Source: Candidatus Edwardsbacteria bacterium RifOxyA12_full_54_48 (GTDB lineage Bacteria > Edwardsbacteria > AC1 > EtOH8). Taken from it: a stretch of 64,000 nt of DNA. Of this stretch, positions 51,611-60,780 are shown piece by piece. The DNA lies in NCBI GenBank assembly GCA_001777915.1, contig MFFN01000004.1, positions 413,632 to 477,631 of the forward strand. The letters run 5' to 3'. The notes beneath the pieces are model-generated. The model saw only the letters and a list, made by a program, of their open reading frames with translations, did no database searches and was not told where the DNA came from. The translations under genes were made by a program, and so were the position numbers. Each line of letters starts with the position of its first letter. Within the stretch, counting starts at the first letter, position 1.

Positions 51611-54064
51611 TTGCATATCAAAGATTTTAAAAAGGCCGCCCTGATCTACCGGGGCCGGGAGATATCCTACGCCGAGACCATCTCCCTGGTGAACCGCTTT
51701 GCTTCCTGCTATCGGTTAAATGAGGGAGACCGGACGGCGGTCTTCGCCGAGAACCGGCCGGAATGGATCTACGCCTATTTGTCGGTGTGGCGTAACGGCG
51801 GGATCTCGGTGCCCATCGATTACCTGGCTCCGGCCGACGAGGTGTCCTATATCCTGAACGATTGCCGGCCTTCGGTGGTCTTTTGCTCGCATAAGACCAA
51901 AGAGGTGTTGACCGAAGCGGTTAACTCCCTGAAAGGAGACTACCGCCCGGAGATCCTGATATTCGAGGAGCTTTCCCTGCCGGAGAATGCGCCGGACAAA
52001 ATAGTCGCCGAACCGGACAAGCATGAGACCGCCACCATCATCTACACCTCCGGCACCACCGGCAGCCCCAAGGGGGTGATGCTGACCCACGACAATATTA
52101 TGGCCAATATCGAGGACGTGGTGGACCACACCAAAATATTCACCGCCGATGACCGGCTGCTGGCCATTCTGCCCTTCCACCACATCTTCCCGCTGATGGG
52201 GACCATCATGGCCACCCTGTATTGCGGGGCCACCCTGGTGATCCTGGAGAAGATATCCTCCGAGGAGATCCTGGGCGCCCTGAAGCAATACGGCATCACC
52301 ATCATCATCGGGGTTCCCCGGCTGTACCGGCTGTTCCACAAGGGGATGATCGACAAGATCAATGCCAGCCCGGCCGCCAAAGTATTGCTGAAAATCTCCC
52401 GGGCCCTGAAGCAGCCGGCCCTGGGCCGCCTGATCTTCAAAAAAGCCCAGCAGGCCTTCGGGGGGCACATCAAATACTTCATCTCCGGCGGGGCCAAGCT
52501 GGACGAAAGGGTGGGCGGTGACCTTTACGCCATGGGTTTCGAGGTGCTGGAGGGCTTCGGCATGACCGAGGCCGCCCCGATGATAACCTTCACCAAGCCC
52601 GGTCAGGTGAGGATCGGCTCGCCCGGCACCCCCACCAGCCAGACCGAGGTCAGGATCGAAGACGGTGAAATACTGGCCCGGGGCCGCAATATAATGAAGG
52701 GCTATTACAACAAGCCGGAGGACACCGCCGCCATCTTGAAGGACGGCTGGCTGCATACCGGCGACCAGGGCTACCTGGACAAAAAGAACCGGCTGTTCAT
52801 CACCGGGCGCAAGAAGGAGATCATCGTCCTGTCCAGCGGGAAGAACATCAACCCCGAGGAGATCGAGAACCGCATCCTGTCGCTCTCCCCGCTGATCAAG
52901 GAGATAGGGGTCTATCCCCGGGAGGAGAAGCTGGGGGCGGTGATCCACCCCGACTTCCTGGCGGTCAAGAAACAGCAGGTGGTCAACTTGCGGGAGACCA
53001 TCAAGTGGCTGGTGCTGGACAAGTTCAACCTGACGGTGCCCGGCTACAAGAAGATCCATCATTTCACCCTGGTCAACGACGAGCTGCCCAAGACCCGGCT
53101 GGGGAAATTAAAAAGATTCCTGCTGCCCCAGATGGACGCCAGAACCGCCGAGACCCATCGCCTGAGGCCCGACCCCGACACCCAGGAGTACCGGGCATTG
53201 AAGACCTACCTGGAGAAGGCCCTGGACCAGAAGGTCTATCCCGATCAGCACCTGGAGTACGACCTGGGGCTGGATTCTTTAGGCAAGATAGAGCTGGACC
53301 TGTTCCTGGAAAAGAACTACGGGATCAAACTGGAGGACCAGGAGTCGGTGGCCCACCACACGGTGGAGGCCCTGAGCCTCTTGATGGCCGAACAGAAAAA
53401 GACCGGCCCGGCTGAGACATCGGATTGGCACAGCACCCTGCAGGAGAAGGCTGAGTTTACCATGCCCCAAAGCCGGTTCATGCAGTGCACTATGAAATTG
53501 GCAACCGCGCCTCTATTTAAACTATACTTCCACCTGCAAGGACAAGGGCAACAGAACCTGCCGCCTGGGCCGTTCATACTGGCTCCAAACCACCAGAGCT
53601 TTCTTGACGGGATATTCCTGTCCATTCTGCTGCCCAATCGGATTTTAAAGGACACCTTTTTCCTGGCCGCCGGAAAACATATTAAAACACCTATCAATCG
53701 TTTCTACGCCAACCACAGCAACCTGCTGGTGATGGACATCAACCGAGATCTAAAGAGCACCCTGCAGCAGGCGGCGGCGGCCATCCGGCAGGGGAAAAAT
53801 TTGGCCATCTTCCCCGAGGGAGCCCGCAGCCGGGACGGCCATCTTTCGGAGTTCAAAAAGACCTTCGCCATCCTGAGCCGGGAACTGCAGGTGCCGGTGG
53901 TGCCGGTGGCCATCTCCGGGGCCTATGCCTCGGTCCCCATCGGACGCAAACTTCCCAAGCCCGGCAAGGTGTCGTTAAAATTCCTCCCGGCCATTTATCC
54001 CGGACAGATGGACTACGACCAGATCACCAGCCAGACCAGACAGGCCATTGCGGAGAATATTTAA
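51611..54064 (+). CDS. Acyl-AMP ligase - ACP - PlsC acyltransferase fusion (Aas-like)
   Basis: About 817 aa. I place the start at TTG 51611, eight bases after AGAGGA, giving M-HIKDFKKAALIYRGREISY; no ATG is suitably placed. Domains: AMP-binding enzyme (~1-515; YTSGTTGSPKGVML, GFGMTEAAP, DGWLHTGDQGY, TGRKKEIIVLSSGKNINPEE), acyl-carrier domain (DLGLDSLGKIEL; phosphopantetheine Ser about residue 556), and a PlsC acyltransferase (NHQSFLDG, HX4D; FPEGARS). It probably activates a fatty acid, loads it on the built-in carrier and transfers it to a lyso-acceptor such as lysophospholipid. The fused ACP makes it longer than E. coli Aas. Confidence 0.85.
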   Translation: MHIKDFKKAALIYRGREISYAETISLVNRFASCYRLNEGDRTAVFAENRPEWIYAYLSVWRNGGISVPIDYLAPADEVSYILNDCRPSVVFCSHKTKEVLTEAVNSLKGDYRPEILIFEELSLPENAPDKIVAEPDKHETATIIYTSGTTGSPKGVMLTHDNIMANIEDVVDHTKIFTADDRLLAILPFHHIFPLMGTIMATLYCGATLVILEKISSEEILGALKQYGITIIIGVPRLYRLFHKGMIDKINASPAAKVLLKISRALKQPALGRLIFKKAQQAFGGHIKYFISGGAKLDERVGGDLYAMGFEVLEGFGMTEAAPMITFTKPGQVRIGSPGTPTSQTEVRIEDGEILARGRNIMKGYYNKPEDTAAILKDGWLHTGDQGYLDKKNRLFITGRKKEIIVLSSGKNINPEEIENRILSLSPLIKEIGVYPREEKLGAVIHPDFLAVKKQQVVNLRETIKWLVLDKFNLTVPGYKKIHHFTLVNDELPKTRLGKLKRFLLPQMDARTAETHRLRPDPDTQEYRALKTYLEKALDQKVYPDQHLEYDLGLDSLGKIELDLFLEKNYGIKLEDQESVAHHTVEALSLLMAEQKKTGPAETSDWHSTLQEKAEFTMPQSRFMQCTMKLATAPLFKLYFHLQGQGQQNLPPGPFILAPNHQSFLDGIFLSILLPNRILKDTFFLAAGKHIKTPINRFYANHSNLLVMDINRDLKSTLQQAAAAIRQGKNLAIFPEGARSRDGHLSEFKKTFAILSRELQVPVVPVAISGAYASVPIGRKLPKPGKVSLKFLPAIYPGQMDYDQITSQTRQAIAENI

Positions 54065-54091
54065 CTTTAACTAATATTTACAATCAAACTT

Positions 54092-54676
54092 ATGTCGCTT
54101 TCTAACATAAATACCGCCATCTATCACAATATCGCTTTGATATTGTTCATACTATATGGTCTATATATATTATTTGATACACTAATGATAACATTATTTA
54201 AATACCATTTTTATAGACTTGGCCTTAAATTACTGACCTTTTCTGAGGTTGTAAATTATAATTTTGCCGAGATTGAAAAAAACAATAAATATGAAACCCA
54301 AGATGGTAAATTTATGCTAATATCAAGCGATAAGTGTATTTTTCGAACAAAATATCTTTTTAAACCTTTAGAATGGAACCCTTTTAATAATGGTGTTCCC
54401 ACAACCGGCTTTATACACATAAAAGATGGCATTTTTACCACAGAAATTCGGTTAAGTCTTGGCATAACGATATTTATTGTCGTTTGGATAATAGGTTTCA
54501 CCTCAGGGGTTATTTGGGAGGTTATTTTATCATTCTTAAAGGGAGAAAATATATATGAATCTATTGTTTTTCTGGCTGTATTGATCATCGTGATTCTTTT
54601 ATTTTTAGAATTTAAAAAAATTATGTTAAATAAATCATTAGCCATATATGAACAAATTAAAATTCATATTTCATAG
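54092..54676 (+). CDS. AT-rich membrane protein of unknown function
   Basis: 194 aa. Three hydrophobic segments: NIALILFILYGLYILFDTLM near the N-terminus, ITIFIVVWIIGFTSGVIWEV, and ESIVFLAVLIIVILLFLEF. A soluble middle (~50-125) is predicted outside or inside the membrane. Base composition is far more AT-rich than both neighbours, with many TTA/ATA/AAA codons, a sign of different origin. No Shine-Dalgarno is evident. No family recognised. Confidence 0.6.
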   Translation: MSLSNINTAIYHNIALILFILYGLYILFDTLMITLFKYHFYRLGLKLLTFSEVVNYNFAEIEKNNKYETQDGKFMLISSDKCIFRTKYLFKPLEWNPFNNGVPTTGFIHIKDGIFTTEIRLSLGITIFIVVWIIGFTSGVIWEVILSFLKGENIYESIVFLAVLIIVILLFLEFKKIMLNKSLAIYEQIKIHIS

Positions 54677-54713
54677 TATATCTTTTGTCCTTTTTAATTT
54701 TTAATATTAACCT

Positions 54714-57395
54714 ATGCCCCTCTACAATCAAACCATAGAACAATCCCTGGCCGAGCTGGGCTCCGATCACTACTCCGGCCTTTCGGAGCAGCAGGTCGCC
54801 GAACGCTTGGCCAAGTATGGTCCCAACAAGCTGGCCGAGGGCAAGCGGGCCGGACCGCTGAAGATATTTTTCGACCAGTTCAAGAATATCATGGTGCTGG
54901 TCCTGCTGATCGCGGCGGTGATCTCCGGGCTGACCCACGACCTGACCGATTCCTTCGTCATTCTGGCCATCGCCCTGATCAATGCCGTCATCGGCTTCCT
55001 CCAGGAATACCGGGCCGACCAGGCCATGGCCGCCCTGAAAAAACTTTCCCAGCCGCTGGCCAAGGTGGTAAGGGCCGGGAAGGTGCTGGAGATCCCCTCG
55101 GAAAACCTGGTGCCGGGGGACATCATATTGATCGAGGCCGGATCCCGGATCCCGGCCGACGCCCGGATACTGGAGGCCGCTTCGCTCAAGATAGAGGAAT
55201 CCTCCCTTACCGGCGAGTCCCTGCCGGTGGAGAAATCTTCTCTCCCCATTGAAAGCGAAGTTCCCCTGGCCGACCGGAACAACATGGCCTTTTTGGGCAC
55301 CATCTGCGTCTACGGCCGGGGAAGGGCGGTGGTGGCCTCCACCGGGATGAACACCGAATTGGGCAGGATAGCCCAGTCCATCCAGACCCTCCGGCAGGGC
55401 CAGACCCCGCTGCAGAAAAGGCTGGCCGGGCTGGCCCGGATCCTGGCCCTGGCCACGGTGATCCTGTGCGCCGTGATATTTCTGGCCGGATGGCTGCACG
55501 GCATTCCGGTCTCGGTGATGCTGCTGACCGCCATCTCGCTGGCGGTGGCGGCCATCCCGGAGAGCCTGCCGGCGGTGATCACCATCGTCCTGTCATTCGG
55601 CGTTCAGAAGATGGTCAAAAAGAACGCCCTGGTAAAAAAACTGCCGGCGGTGGAGACCCTGGGCTCGGTCTCGGTGATCTGCTCGGACAAGACCGGCACC
55701 CTGACCCAGAACCAGATGACGGTCAAAAAGGTATTCTGCAACGGCGTGCTTTATGATGTCCGGGGAGGCGGCTACCAGCCCATGGGAGAGATCCTGTCCC
55801 AGGACGGGAAAAAAGCCGACGACCCCCTGTTCCAGAAATTACTGAACGCCTCCTGCCTGTGCAACGATGCCACCCTGTTCCAGGAGAAGGCCGACGGCTC
55901 CGATGCCTGGAAAATAGCCGGGGATCCCACCGAGGGGGCCCTGCTGACCTTAGCCGCCAAGGCCGGGCTGTGGCGCGATTCTTTGGAGAAGGACCTGCCC
56001 CGGGTGGGCGAACTGCCATTCGATTCCGAACGCAAGATGATGACCACCATCCACCGGATGGGCGATGGAAAGTACATCTGCTATGTCAAGGGCGCTCTGG
56101 ATAATCTGGAGCATAAGTGTCCGGATTTTCCCGCCCAGGCTTTGGAGATCAACCGATCCCTGGCCGAAGGCGGGCACCGGGTGCTGGCCCTGGCCTATAA
56201 GATCATCGAAGCCCTGCCGGAGAAGCTGGAGATAGATCAGATCGAGAGGGGCCTGATCTTTCTGGGGCTGGCGGCCATGATCGACCCGCCCCGGGAGGAG
56301 GTCCGGGCCGCGGTGGAGCAGTGCCGCAGCGCCGGCATCCGGCCGGTGATGATCACCGGCGACCATCCGGCCACCGCCCTGGCCATCGCCCGGGAGCTGG
56401 GCATTTACTCGCCCGGCGATCTGCATCTGACCGGAATGGAGCTCAAGGCCCTGAGCGTGGAGGAGCTGGCGGAAAAGATAGAGAGAATATCCCTCTTCGC
56501 CCGGGTCTCGCCGGAGGACAAGATCAAGATAGTCCAGGCCCTGCAAAGCAAGGGGCGCATCGTGGCCATGACCGGCGACGGGGTCAACGACGCTCCGGCC
56601 TTAAGGGGGGCCGATATCGGCATCGCCATGGGCATCACCGGGAGCGACGTCTCCAAGGAAGCCTCGGACGTGGTGTTGCTGGACGACAACTTCGCCACCA
56701 TCGTGGCGGCGGTGGCCGAGGGCCGGAAAATATATGACAACATCCGCAAGTTCGTGCGCTATATGCTGGGCACCAACCTGGGCGAGGTGCTGACCATGTT
56801 CGGCGGCATCATGCTGAACCTGCCCCTGCCCCTGCTGCCGATCCAGATATTGTGGATCAACCTGGTGACCGATTCCCTGCCGGCCCTGGCCCTGAGCAAC
56901 GAGCCGCCTGAGGCCGACATCATGAAGCGGGCACCCCGCCCCCCGGCCGAGAGTCTTTTCGCCCGGGGCTTGTGGGCCCAGGTGCTTTTCTCGGGGCTGC
57001 TGATGGCGGCCGGCTGCCTGCTGATGTTCCATTGGGCCATCGGCCGGCACATCGAGATGGGTCAGACCAGGGAAACCGCTGAAATTATGGCCCGGACCAT
57101 GGTCTTCATGACCATGTCGTTCTACCAGCTGTTCAACGCCCTGGCCATCCGCTCCGACAAAAGATCGTTCTTTGCCCTGGCCCCCTCCGGAAACTGGTAC
57201 CTCTACGGCGCAGTGCTGATCACCGCCCTGCTGCAGTTGGGCGCGGTCTATCTGCCGGTCCTGCAGCCGGTCTTCAAGACCGCCCCGGTCGGCGGGCTGG
57301 ACCTGCTGGCCTGCATAGTCGTTTCTTCGTCCATCCTGGTCGCGGTGGAGCTGGAGAAACTTATCCGCCAAAATATTTTTCGCAGAGCCTCTTGA
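54714..57395 (+). CDS. Cation-transporting P-type ATPase, Ca2+-type (P2)
   Basis: 893 aa. N-terminal cation-ATPase segment, actuator motif SSLTGESLPV, phosphorylation site CSDKTGTLTQNQ (Asp325), FDSERKMMTTI and CYVKGALDNL in the nucleotide domain, MITGDHPATALAIA, and MTGDGVNDAPALRGADIGIAM. Ten helices predicted. The M4 ion-site motif reads AAIPESLPAVITI, as in bacterial Ca2+ (PMCA/SERCA-like) pumps. An exporter of Ca2+ (perhaps Mn2+) is inferred. The promoter of the next small ORF overlaps its stop codon. Confidence 0.9.
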   Translation: MPLYNQTIEQSLAELGSDHYSGLSEQQVAERLAKYGPNKLAEGKRAGPLKIFFDQFKNIMVLVLLIAAVISGLTHDLTDSFVILAIALINAVIGFLQEYRADQAMAALKKLSQPLAKVVRAGKVLEIPSENLVPGDIILIEAGSRIPADARILEAASLKIEESSLTGESLPVEKSSLPIESEVPLADRNNMAFLGTICVYGRGRAVVASTGMNTELGRIAQSIQTLRQGQTPLQKRLAGLARILALATVILCAVIFLAGWLHGIPVSVMLLTAISLAVAAIPESLPAVITIVLSFGVQKMVKKNALVKKLPAVETLGSVSVICSDKTGTLTQNQMTVKKVFCNGVLYDVRGGGYQPMGEILSQDGKKADDPLFQKLLNASCLCNDATLFQEKADGSDAWKIAGDPTEGALLTLAAKAGLWRDSLEKDLPRVGELPFDSERKMMTTIHRMGDGKYICYVKGALDNLEHKCPDFPAQALEINRSLAEGGHRVLALAYKIIEALPEKLEIDQIERGLIFLGLAAMIDPPREEVRAAVEQCRSAGIRPVMITGDHPATALAIARELGIYSPGDLHLTGMELKALSVEELAEKIERISLFARVSPEDKIKIVQALQSKGRIVAMTGDGVNDAPALRGADIGIAMGITGSDVSKEASDVVLLDDNFATIVAAVAEGRKIYDNIRKFVRYMLGTNLGEVLTMFGGIMLNLPLPLLPIQILWINLVTDSLPALALSNEPPEADIMKRAPRPPAESLFARGLWAQVLFSGLLMAAGCLLMFHWAIGRHIEMGQTRETAEIMARTMVFMTMSFYQLFNALAIRSDKRSFFALAPSGNWYLYGAVLITALLQLGAVYLPVLQPVFKTAPVGGLDLLACIVVSSSILVAVELEKLIRQNIFRRAS

Positions 57396-57420
57396 CAAAA
57401 CCATAATTCGGGCATAGAAT
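57392..57420 (+). promoter_or_regulatory. Sigma70-type promoter overlapping the P-ATPase stop
   Basis: TTGACA (57392-57397), 17 bp, TAGAAT (57415-57420). It drives the short ORF at 57444 and/or the GNAT gene. Confidence 0.7.
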
Positions 57421-57443
57421 GAAAACCGTAAGGAGGACAGTCT

Positions 57444-57605
57444 ATGCCCGGCTGTATCTTTATGCACACCTGCCTGTTTCCGGAAAACAGACCGGACCAT
57501 GACCCCCGCTGTTATATGGCCCCGGGGATTATAGTAGATAAAGCCGCCTTCCAACAGGCGGCTTTATGCGTTCATCCCAAAAGGCCGCGGAGAGTTCCGG
57601 TATGA
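57444..57605 (+). CDS. Short Cys-containing ORF, possible leader or small protein
   Basis: 53 codons opening MPGCIFMHTCLFPENRPDHD with a strong AAGGAGGA ribosome-binding site 8 bases upstream and a consensus promoter before that. It has four Cys (4, 10, 23, 42). The stop TGA (57603-57605) overlaps the ATG of the GNAT gene (ATGA), suggesting translational coupling. Residues 33-42 are encoded across a perfect terminator-like hairpin (57539-57566), so the C-terminal half may be a by-product and the locus could be an attenuator-type leader. No homologue is known to me. Confidence 0.45.
   Translation: MPGCIFMHTCLFPENRPDHDPRCYMAPGIIVDKAAFQQAALCVHPKRPRRVPV
57539..57566 (+). terminator. Terminator-like hairpin inside the short ORF
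   Basis: AAAGCCGCC / GGCGGCTTT stem with loop TTCCAACA. No T-run follows (ATGCG), so termination would be weak or conditional. Confidence 0.5.
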
Positions 57606-58162
57606 TATCCCTACCGAAAAAAGCCAAAGAAGACAAGGGCCGCCTCAGGCTGGCCGAGCCCTCCATGGAGCTCGAGGAGGCTTTCCTGGAACTGGCGGCC
57701 GATTACCGGGCGGCCGGGGAGCAGCGCTATACCGACCTGTACGAGGTCCATGGCATGGCCTTTGACCGTTACATCAAGGGCCTGCAGCGGGAATGCCTGG
57801 AGCGGGACCTGTCGGACGGACGGGTGCCCTGCAGCACCTTTTGGATGCTGTCGGACCAAGGGACCATCTGCGGAATCAGCCGGCTGCGGCATTACCTGAC
57901 ACCGGAGATGGAGATGGAGGGGGGCCACATCCTGCTGGAGGTGCCGCCATCGCTGCGCCGCCGGGGGCACGGATCGATCCTTTTGGAAATGACCCTGGAA
58001 CGGGCGGTGGAGCTGAAGATCACCAAAGCCCTGCTTACCTGCGACTGGGACAACTTCGGGGCCATCCGGGTCATCAAGAACAACGGAGGGATGCTGGAGA
58101 ACACCATACTGTCAACCGGTGCCGGAAAAAAAGTGATGCGTTTCTGGATCGATCTGACATAA
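57602..58162 (+). CDS. GNAT-family N-acetyltransferase
   Basis: 186 aa from ATG 57602 (GGAGAG upstream; an ATG at 57566 lies in the hairpin). FLELAADYRAAGEQRYTDLY, STFWMLSDQGTICGISRLRH, HILLEVPPSLRRRGHGSILL (acetyl-CoA P-loop, RRRGHG) and GAIRVIKNNGGMLEN form a GNAT fold of the predicted-acetyltransferase type with an N-terminal 'YRA---' helix. Substrate unknown. Ends before a strong terminator (58192-58224). Confidence 0.85.
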   Translation: MISLPKKAKEDKGRLRLAEPSMELEEAFLELAADYRAAGEQRYTDLYEVHGMAFDRYIKGLQRECLERDLSDGRVPCSTFWMLSDQGTICGISRLRHYLTPEMEMEGGHILLEVPPSLRRRGHGSILLEMTLERAVELKITKALLTCDWDNFGAIRVIKNNGGMLENTILSTGAGKKVMRFWIDLT

Positions 58163-58191
58163 CCCTCTCTTTAGATACGCCCCTTGTCTTC

Positions 58192-58224
58192 CCGACAGCC
58201 AAAAGGCTTTCGGTTTTTTTATTT
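58192..58224 (+). terminator. Intrinsic terminator after the GNAT gene
   Basis: CCGACAGCC (58192-58200), loop AAAA, GGCTTTCGG (58205-58213; one mismatch), then seven T followed by ATTTT. Confidence 0.8.
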
Positions 58225-58319
58225 TAAAAAACGTTTTTTATCATTGTATTCAACCTGAAAATGATATAAAATAAATATTTAACGGCCGGGTCTTTCACCT
58301 CTTTTTTTGGGAGGGACCG

Positions 58320-59156
58320 ATGCGGGTCTGCTTGGTCTATTTTTCACAGACCGGTAACACCCAAAAGATAGCCCAGGCCATCCAGGAACAGATGGCCGAA
58401 GCGGCCGGAGATTGCGCCATGCTGCGCCTGGAGGAGGCCGACCCGGCCATCTTCTCCAATTACGATCTGGTCGGATGCGGGTTGCCGGCTTTCTATTTCA
58501 GGGAGCCCATTAACGTAAATCATTTCTTTAATGATATGCCCGGTCAGGGCACCGCCGGCCGGCCAAAACCATTCTTCTTTTTTGTCACCCACGGCGGCAC
58601 CCCCGGCGATGTGTATTCCCGGATCGACCGGCTGGCCGCCTCCCGGGGCCTGGAGACCTTGGGATTTTTCCAATGCCTGGGGGTCGACACCTATCCGCCG
58701 TTTGCCGACAGAAAGCCCTTGACCGCCCAGGGACATCCCGATCAAAAGGATCTATTTCAGGCCAGGACCTTTGCCAAAGATATCATTCATAGAGCCGGAG
58801 TTTATCTTGATCGGGGCGAATTGAAAAGGCCCAAGATCCCCGGGAATTGGATATCCCGGACCGTGGCCGGCCTATTCAGCGAACGTAAAATTCGCCTGCG
58901 GATGAGGCAGCATCTGCTTCCGGCAAAAAAGATCCGTCAAAACAAATGCACCCTCTGCGGCCTGTGCTTAGAGAGCTGTCCCCAGGGCATCATCAGCCTG
59001 AATCCTTATCCGGTCATCGACCAATCAAACTGCATCGCCTGCTACCACTGCCAGCGGATCTGCCCGGCCGGCGCCATAGAATGCGACTGGCGGATCTTTA
59101 AGCTGATGACCGGCGAATATTTCCGGCCGGGCAAAAAAGGCACCTCCCTCGATTAG
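58320..59156 (+). CDS. Flavodoxin-ferredoxin fusion (EFR1 family)
   Basis: 278 aa. N-terminal flavodoxin domain with FMN phosphate loop YFSQTGNTQKIA and FFFFVTHGGTPGDVYS. From ~200 a basic linker, then two 4Fe-4S clusters: CTLCGLCLESCPQG and CIACYHCQRICPAG. This is the 'EFR1 family ferrodoxin' architecture: FMN and two [4Fe-4S] in one soluble electron carrier. Redox partner unknown; the genes following are peptidases. GGGAGGGA precedes ATG. Confidence 0.88.
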   Translation: MRVCLVYFSQTGNTQKIAQAIQEQMAEAAGDCAMLRLEEADPAIFSNYDLVGCGLPAFYFREPINVNHFFNDMPGQGTAGRPKPFFFFVTHGGTPGDVYSRIDRLAASRGLETLGFFQCLGVDTYPPFADRKPLTAQGHPDQKDLFQARTFAKDIIHRAGVYLDRGELKRPKIPGNWISRTVAGLFSERKIRLRMRQHLLPAKKIRQNKCTLCGLCLESCPQGIISLNPYPVIDQSNCIACYHCQRICPAGAIECDWRIFKLMTGEYFRPGKKGTSLD

Positions 59157-59180
59157 ATACATTACATTTAGGAGCAGATA

Positions 59181-60308
59181 ATGTCCCGCAAAAAAACATC
59201 CCTAGAAAAAAACGTCCCGGACCAGGCCGGGGAGAATTCCACGTTAAAGCTGATCGAACGCTTGACCGCGGCTCCCGGGCCATCGGGCTACGAGACCCGG
59301 GCCGCCTTGGCCGCCGGTGAGGAGCTGGCCCCCTTCGCCACCAAGGTCAAGGTGGACAAGATGGGCAGCGTGGTGGCCTTCAAAAAGGGGCTGTCCCGGG
59401 ACGGCAAAAAGATCCTGCTGGCGGCCCATCTGGACGAGATCGGCCTGCTGATCACCGGCATCGAGCCGGGGGGATTCCTGCGCTTCACCCAGGTGGGCGG
59501 ACTCGACGCCCGGGTGCTGCTGGGACAGGAGGTGCTGCTGCATCCGGTCGGCCGGTACGGCCCGGACACCCGGATCGCCCTGCCGGGCATCATCGGAGCC
59601 AAGCCGCCGCATTTCCAGACCCCGGAGGAATCGAGCCAGGTGATCCCCCTGGAGGACCTGTATATCGACCTGGGGCTGGACGAGGCGGCAGCCAAAGCCA
59701 GGGTCTCCATCGGCGATCTGGCCACCCCGAGAATGCCCCTTACCAATCTCAAGAACGACCGGGCGGCCGGAAAGGCCATGGACAACCGGGCCTGCATCGC
59801 CATCATGGTCCAGGCCCTGGAGATACTCAGCAAATGCCATCATAGCTGGGATGTTTATGCGGTGGCCACCGTCCAGGAGGAGGTGTCCGGCCTGGGGGCG
59901 CTGACCTCGGCTTTCGAGATCCATCCCGACATCGGAATAGCCATAGACGTCACCCACGGCGACATGCCGGGGGTGCCCGACAGCGACACCTTCGCCATCG
60001 GCAAGGGGCCCACCATCACCGTCGGGCCCAACATCCACCCGGCCATCGCCGACAAATTGAAGAAGGTGGCCAAGCGCGAGGAGATCCCCTTTCAGATAGA
60101 GCCCTGCGCCGGACTAACCGGGACCGATGCGGTGGATATTCAGATATCCCAAGAGGGCATCCCCACCGGCCTGCTGGGCCTGCCCCTGCGCTACATGCAC
60201 ACCCCGGTGGAGACCCTGGCGGCAGTGGACGTGGAGCGCTCGGCCAGATTGCTGGCCCGCTTCATCCAAGACCTGGACGATATAAACTTGGAATGGAAAG
60301 ACGACTAA
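59181..60308 (+). CDS. M42-family aminopeptidase, paralogue 1
   Basis: 375 aa. Dinuclear metallopeptidase of the TET/FrvX/YsdC family. Metal and catalytic residues: AAHLDEIGLLI (His ligand and Asp), AMDNRACIAIMV (bridging Asp), TVQEEVSGLGA (Glu pair), IAIDVTHGD (Asp ligand), RYMHTPVETL (His ligand). It has an ~20-residue basic/polar N-terminal extension compared with the other two copies. Family members form hollow dodecamers that trim peptides from their N-termini. AGGAG precedes ATG. Confidence 0.9.
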   Translation: MSRKKTSLEKNVPDQAGENSTLKLIERLTAAPGPSGYETRAALAAGEELAPFATKVKVDKMGSVVAFKKGLSRDGKKILLAAHLDEIGLLITGIEPGGFLRFTQVGGLDARVLLGQEVLLHPVGRYGPDTRIALPGIIGAKPPHFQTPEESSQVIPLEDLYIDLGLDEAAAKARVSIGDLATPRMPLTNLKNDRAAGKAMDNRACIAIMVQALEILSKCHHSWDVYAVATVQEEVSGLGALTSAFEIHPDIGIAIDVTHGDMPGVPDSDTFAIGKGPTITVGPNIHPAIADKLKKVAKREEIPFQIEPCAGLTGTDAVDIQISQEGIPTGLLGLPLRYMHTPVETLAAVDVERSARLLARFIQDLDDINLEWKDD

Positions 60309-60349
60309 AAGACCTGAACAAAAAATAAAACAGTTAGGCTTAAAACTAA

Positions 60350-60730
60350 ATGCTTACTCAAGGTATTGATATAATTTTAGAAAACGAAAAGGAAGGTTGG
60401 TTTCCACTCGCTCCCAGCAGCGGCCTTCGTGGAAAAGTTATCCGCACTATACCGGTTGATCCACCACAAGTGCCATTTTACTTGATACAACTTAATTCCC
60501 CTCTAGAAATTCAAGAACCCGCAAAAGACACACCATCTGGTCTTCGCCTTCAACTTTACAGCCATCTTGTTGTGCGCTCACGTTGGGTGGGGATACCGCT
60601 TGGCTCAAAACCGTCGATATCGGCACAGGTATTTCTTGTTCCCATTAATGCAACTTTGCCATCAACACCTTTAGAACTTAAGGATCATAATCCAGATATT
60701 TGGGCCTCATGCTCAATCGCGTCCCAATGA
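60350..60730 (+). CDS. Hypothetical 126-aa protein between two M42 genes
   Basis: 126 aa, no signal peptide or membrane segment. The sequence (LRGKVIRTIPVDPPQVPFYL, LRLQLYSHLVVRSRWVGIPL) suggests a small all-beta fold. Less GC-rich than its neighbours and without a clear Shine-Dalgarno, so it may be a recent insertion. Not recognised. The M42 copy 2 starts 51 bases after its stop; the open frame upstream of that gene overlaps this ORF but is not its start. Confidence 0.55.
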   Translation: MLTQGIDIILENEKEGWFPLAPSSGLRGKVIRTIPVDPPQVPFYLIQLNSPLEIQEPAKDTPSGLRLQLYSHLVVRSRWVGIPLGSKPSISAQVFLVPINATLPSTPLELKDHNPDIWASCSIASQ

Positions 60731-60780
60731 GAGGAGAGGCTCAAAGAAATCAGAATAATAATTTTAATACGGAACAAAAA

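Noticed and set aside
51716-53062. 448-codon minus-strand frame
   Set aside because: Antisense to the AMP-binding domain, which has clear catalytic motifs on the plus strand.
60700-60780. N-terminal extension of M42 paralogue 2 (start at 60700)
   Set aside because: It overlaps the 60350 ORF, is Asn/Gln-rich and unlike M42 N-termini; ATG 60781 gives the normal MIDLKLIAEITNAFGVSG start.
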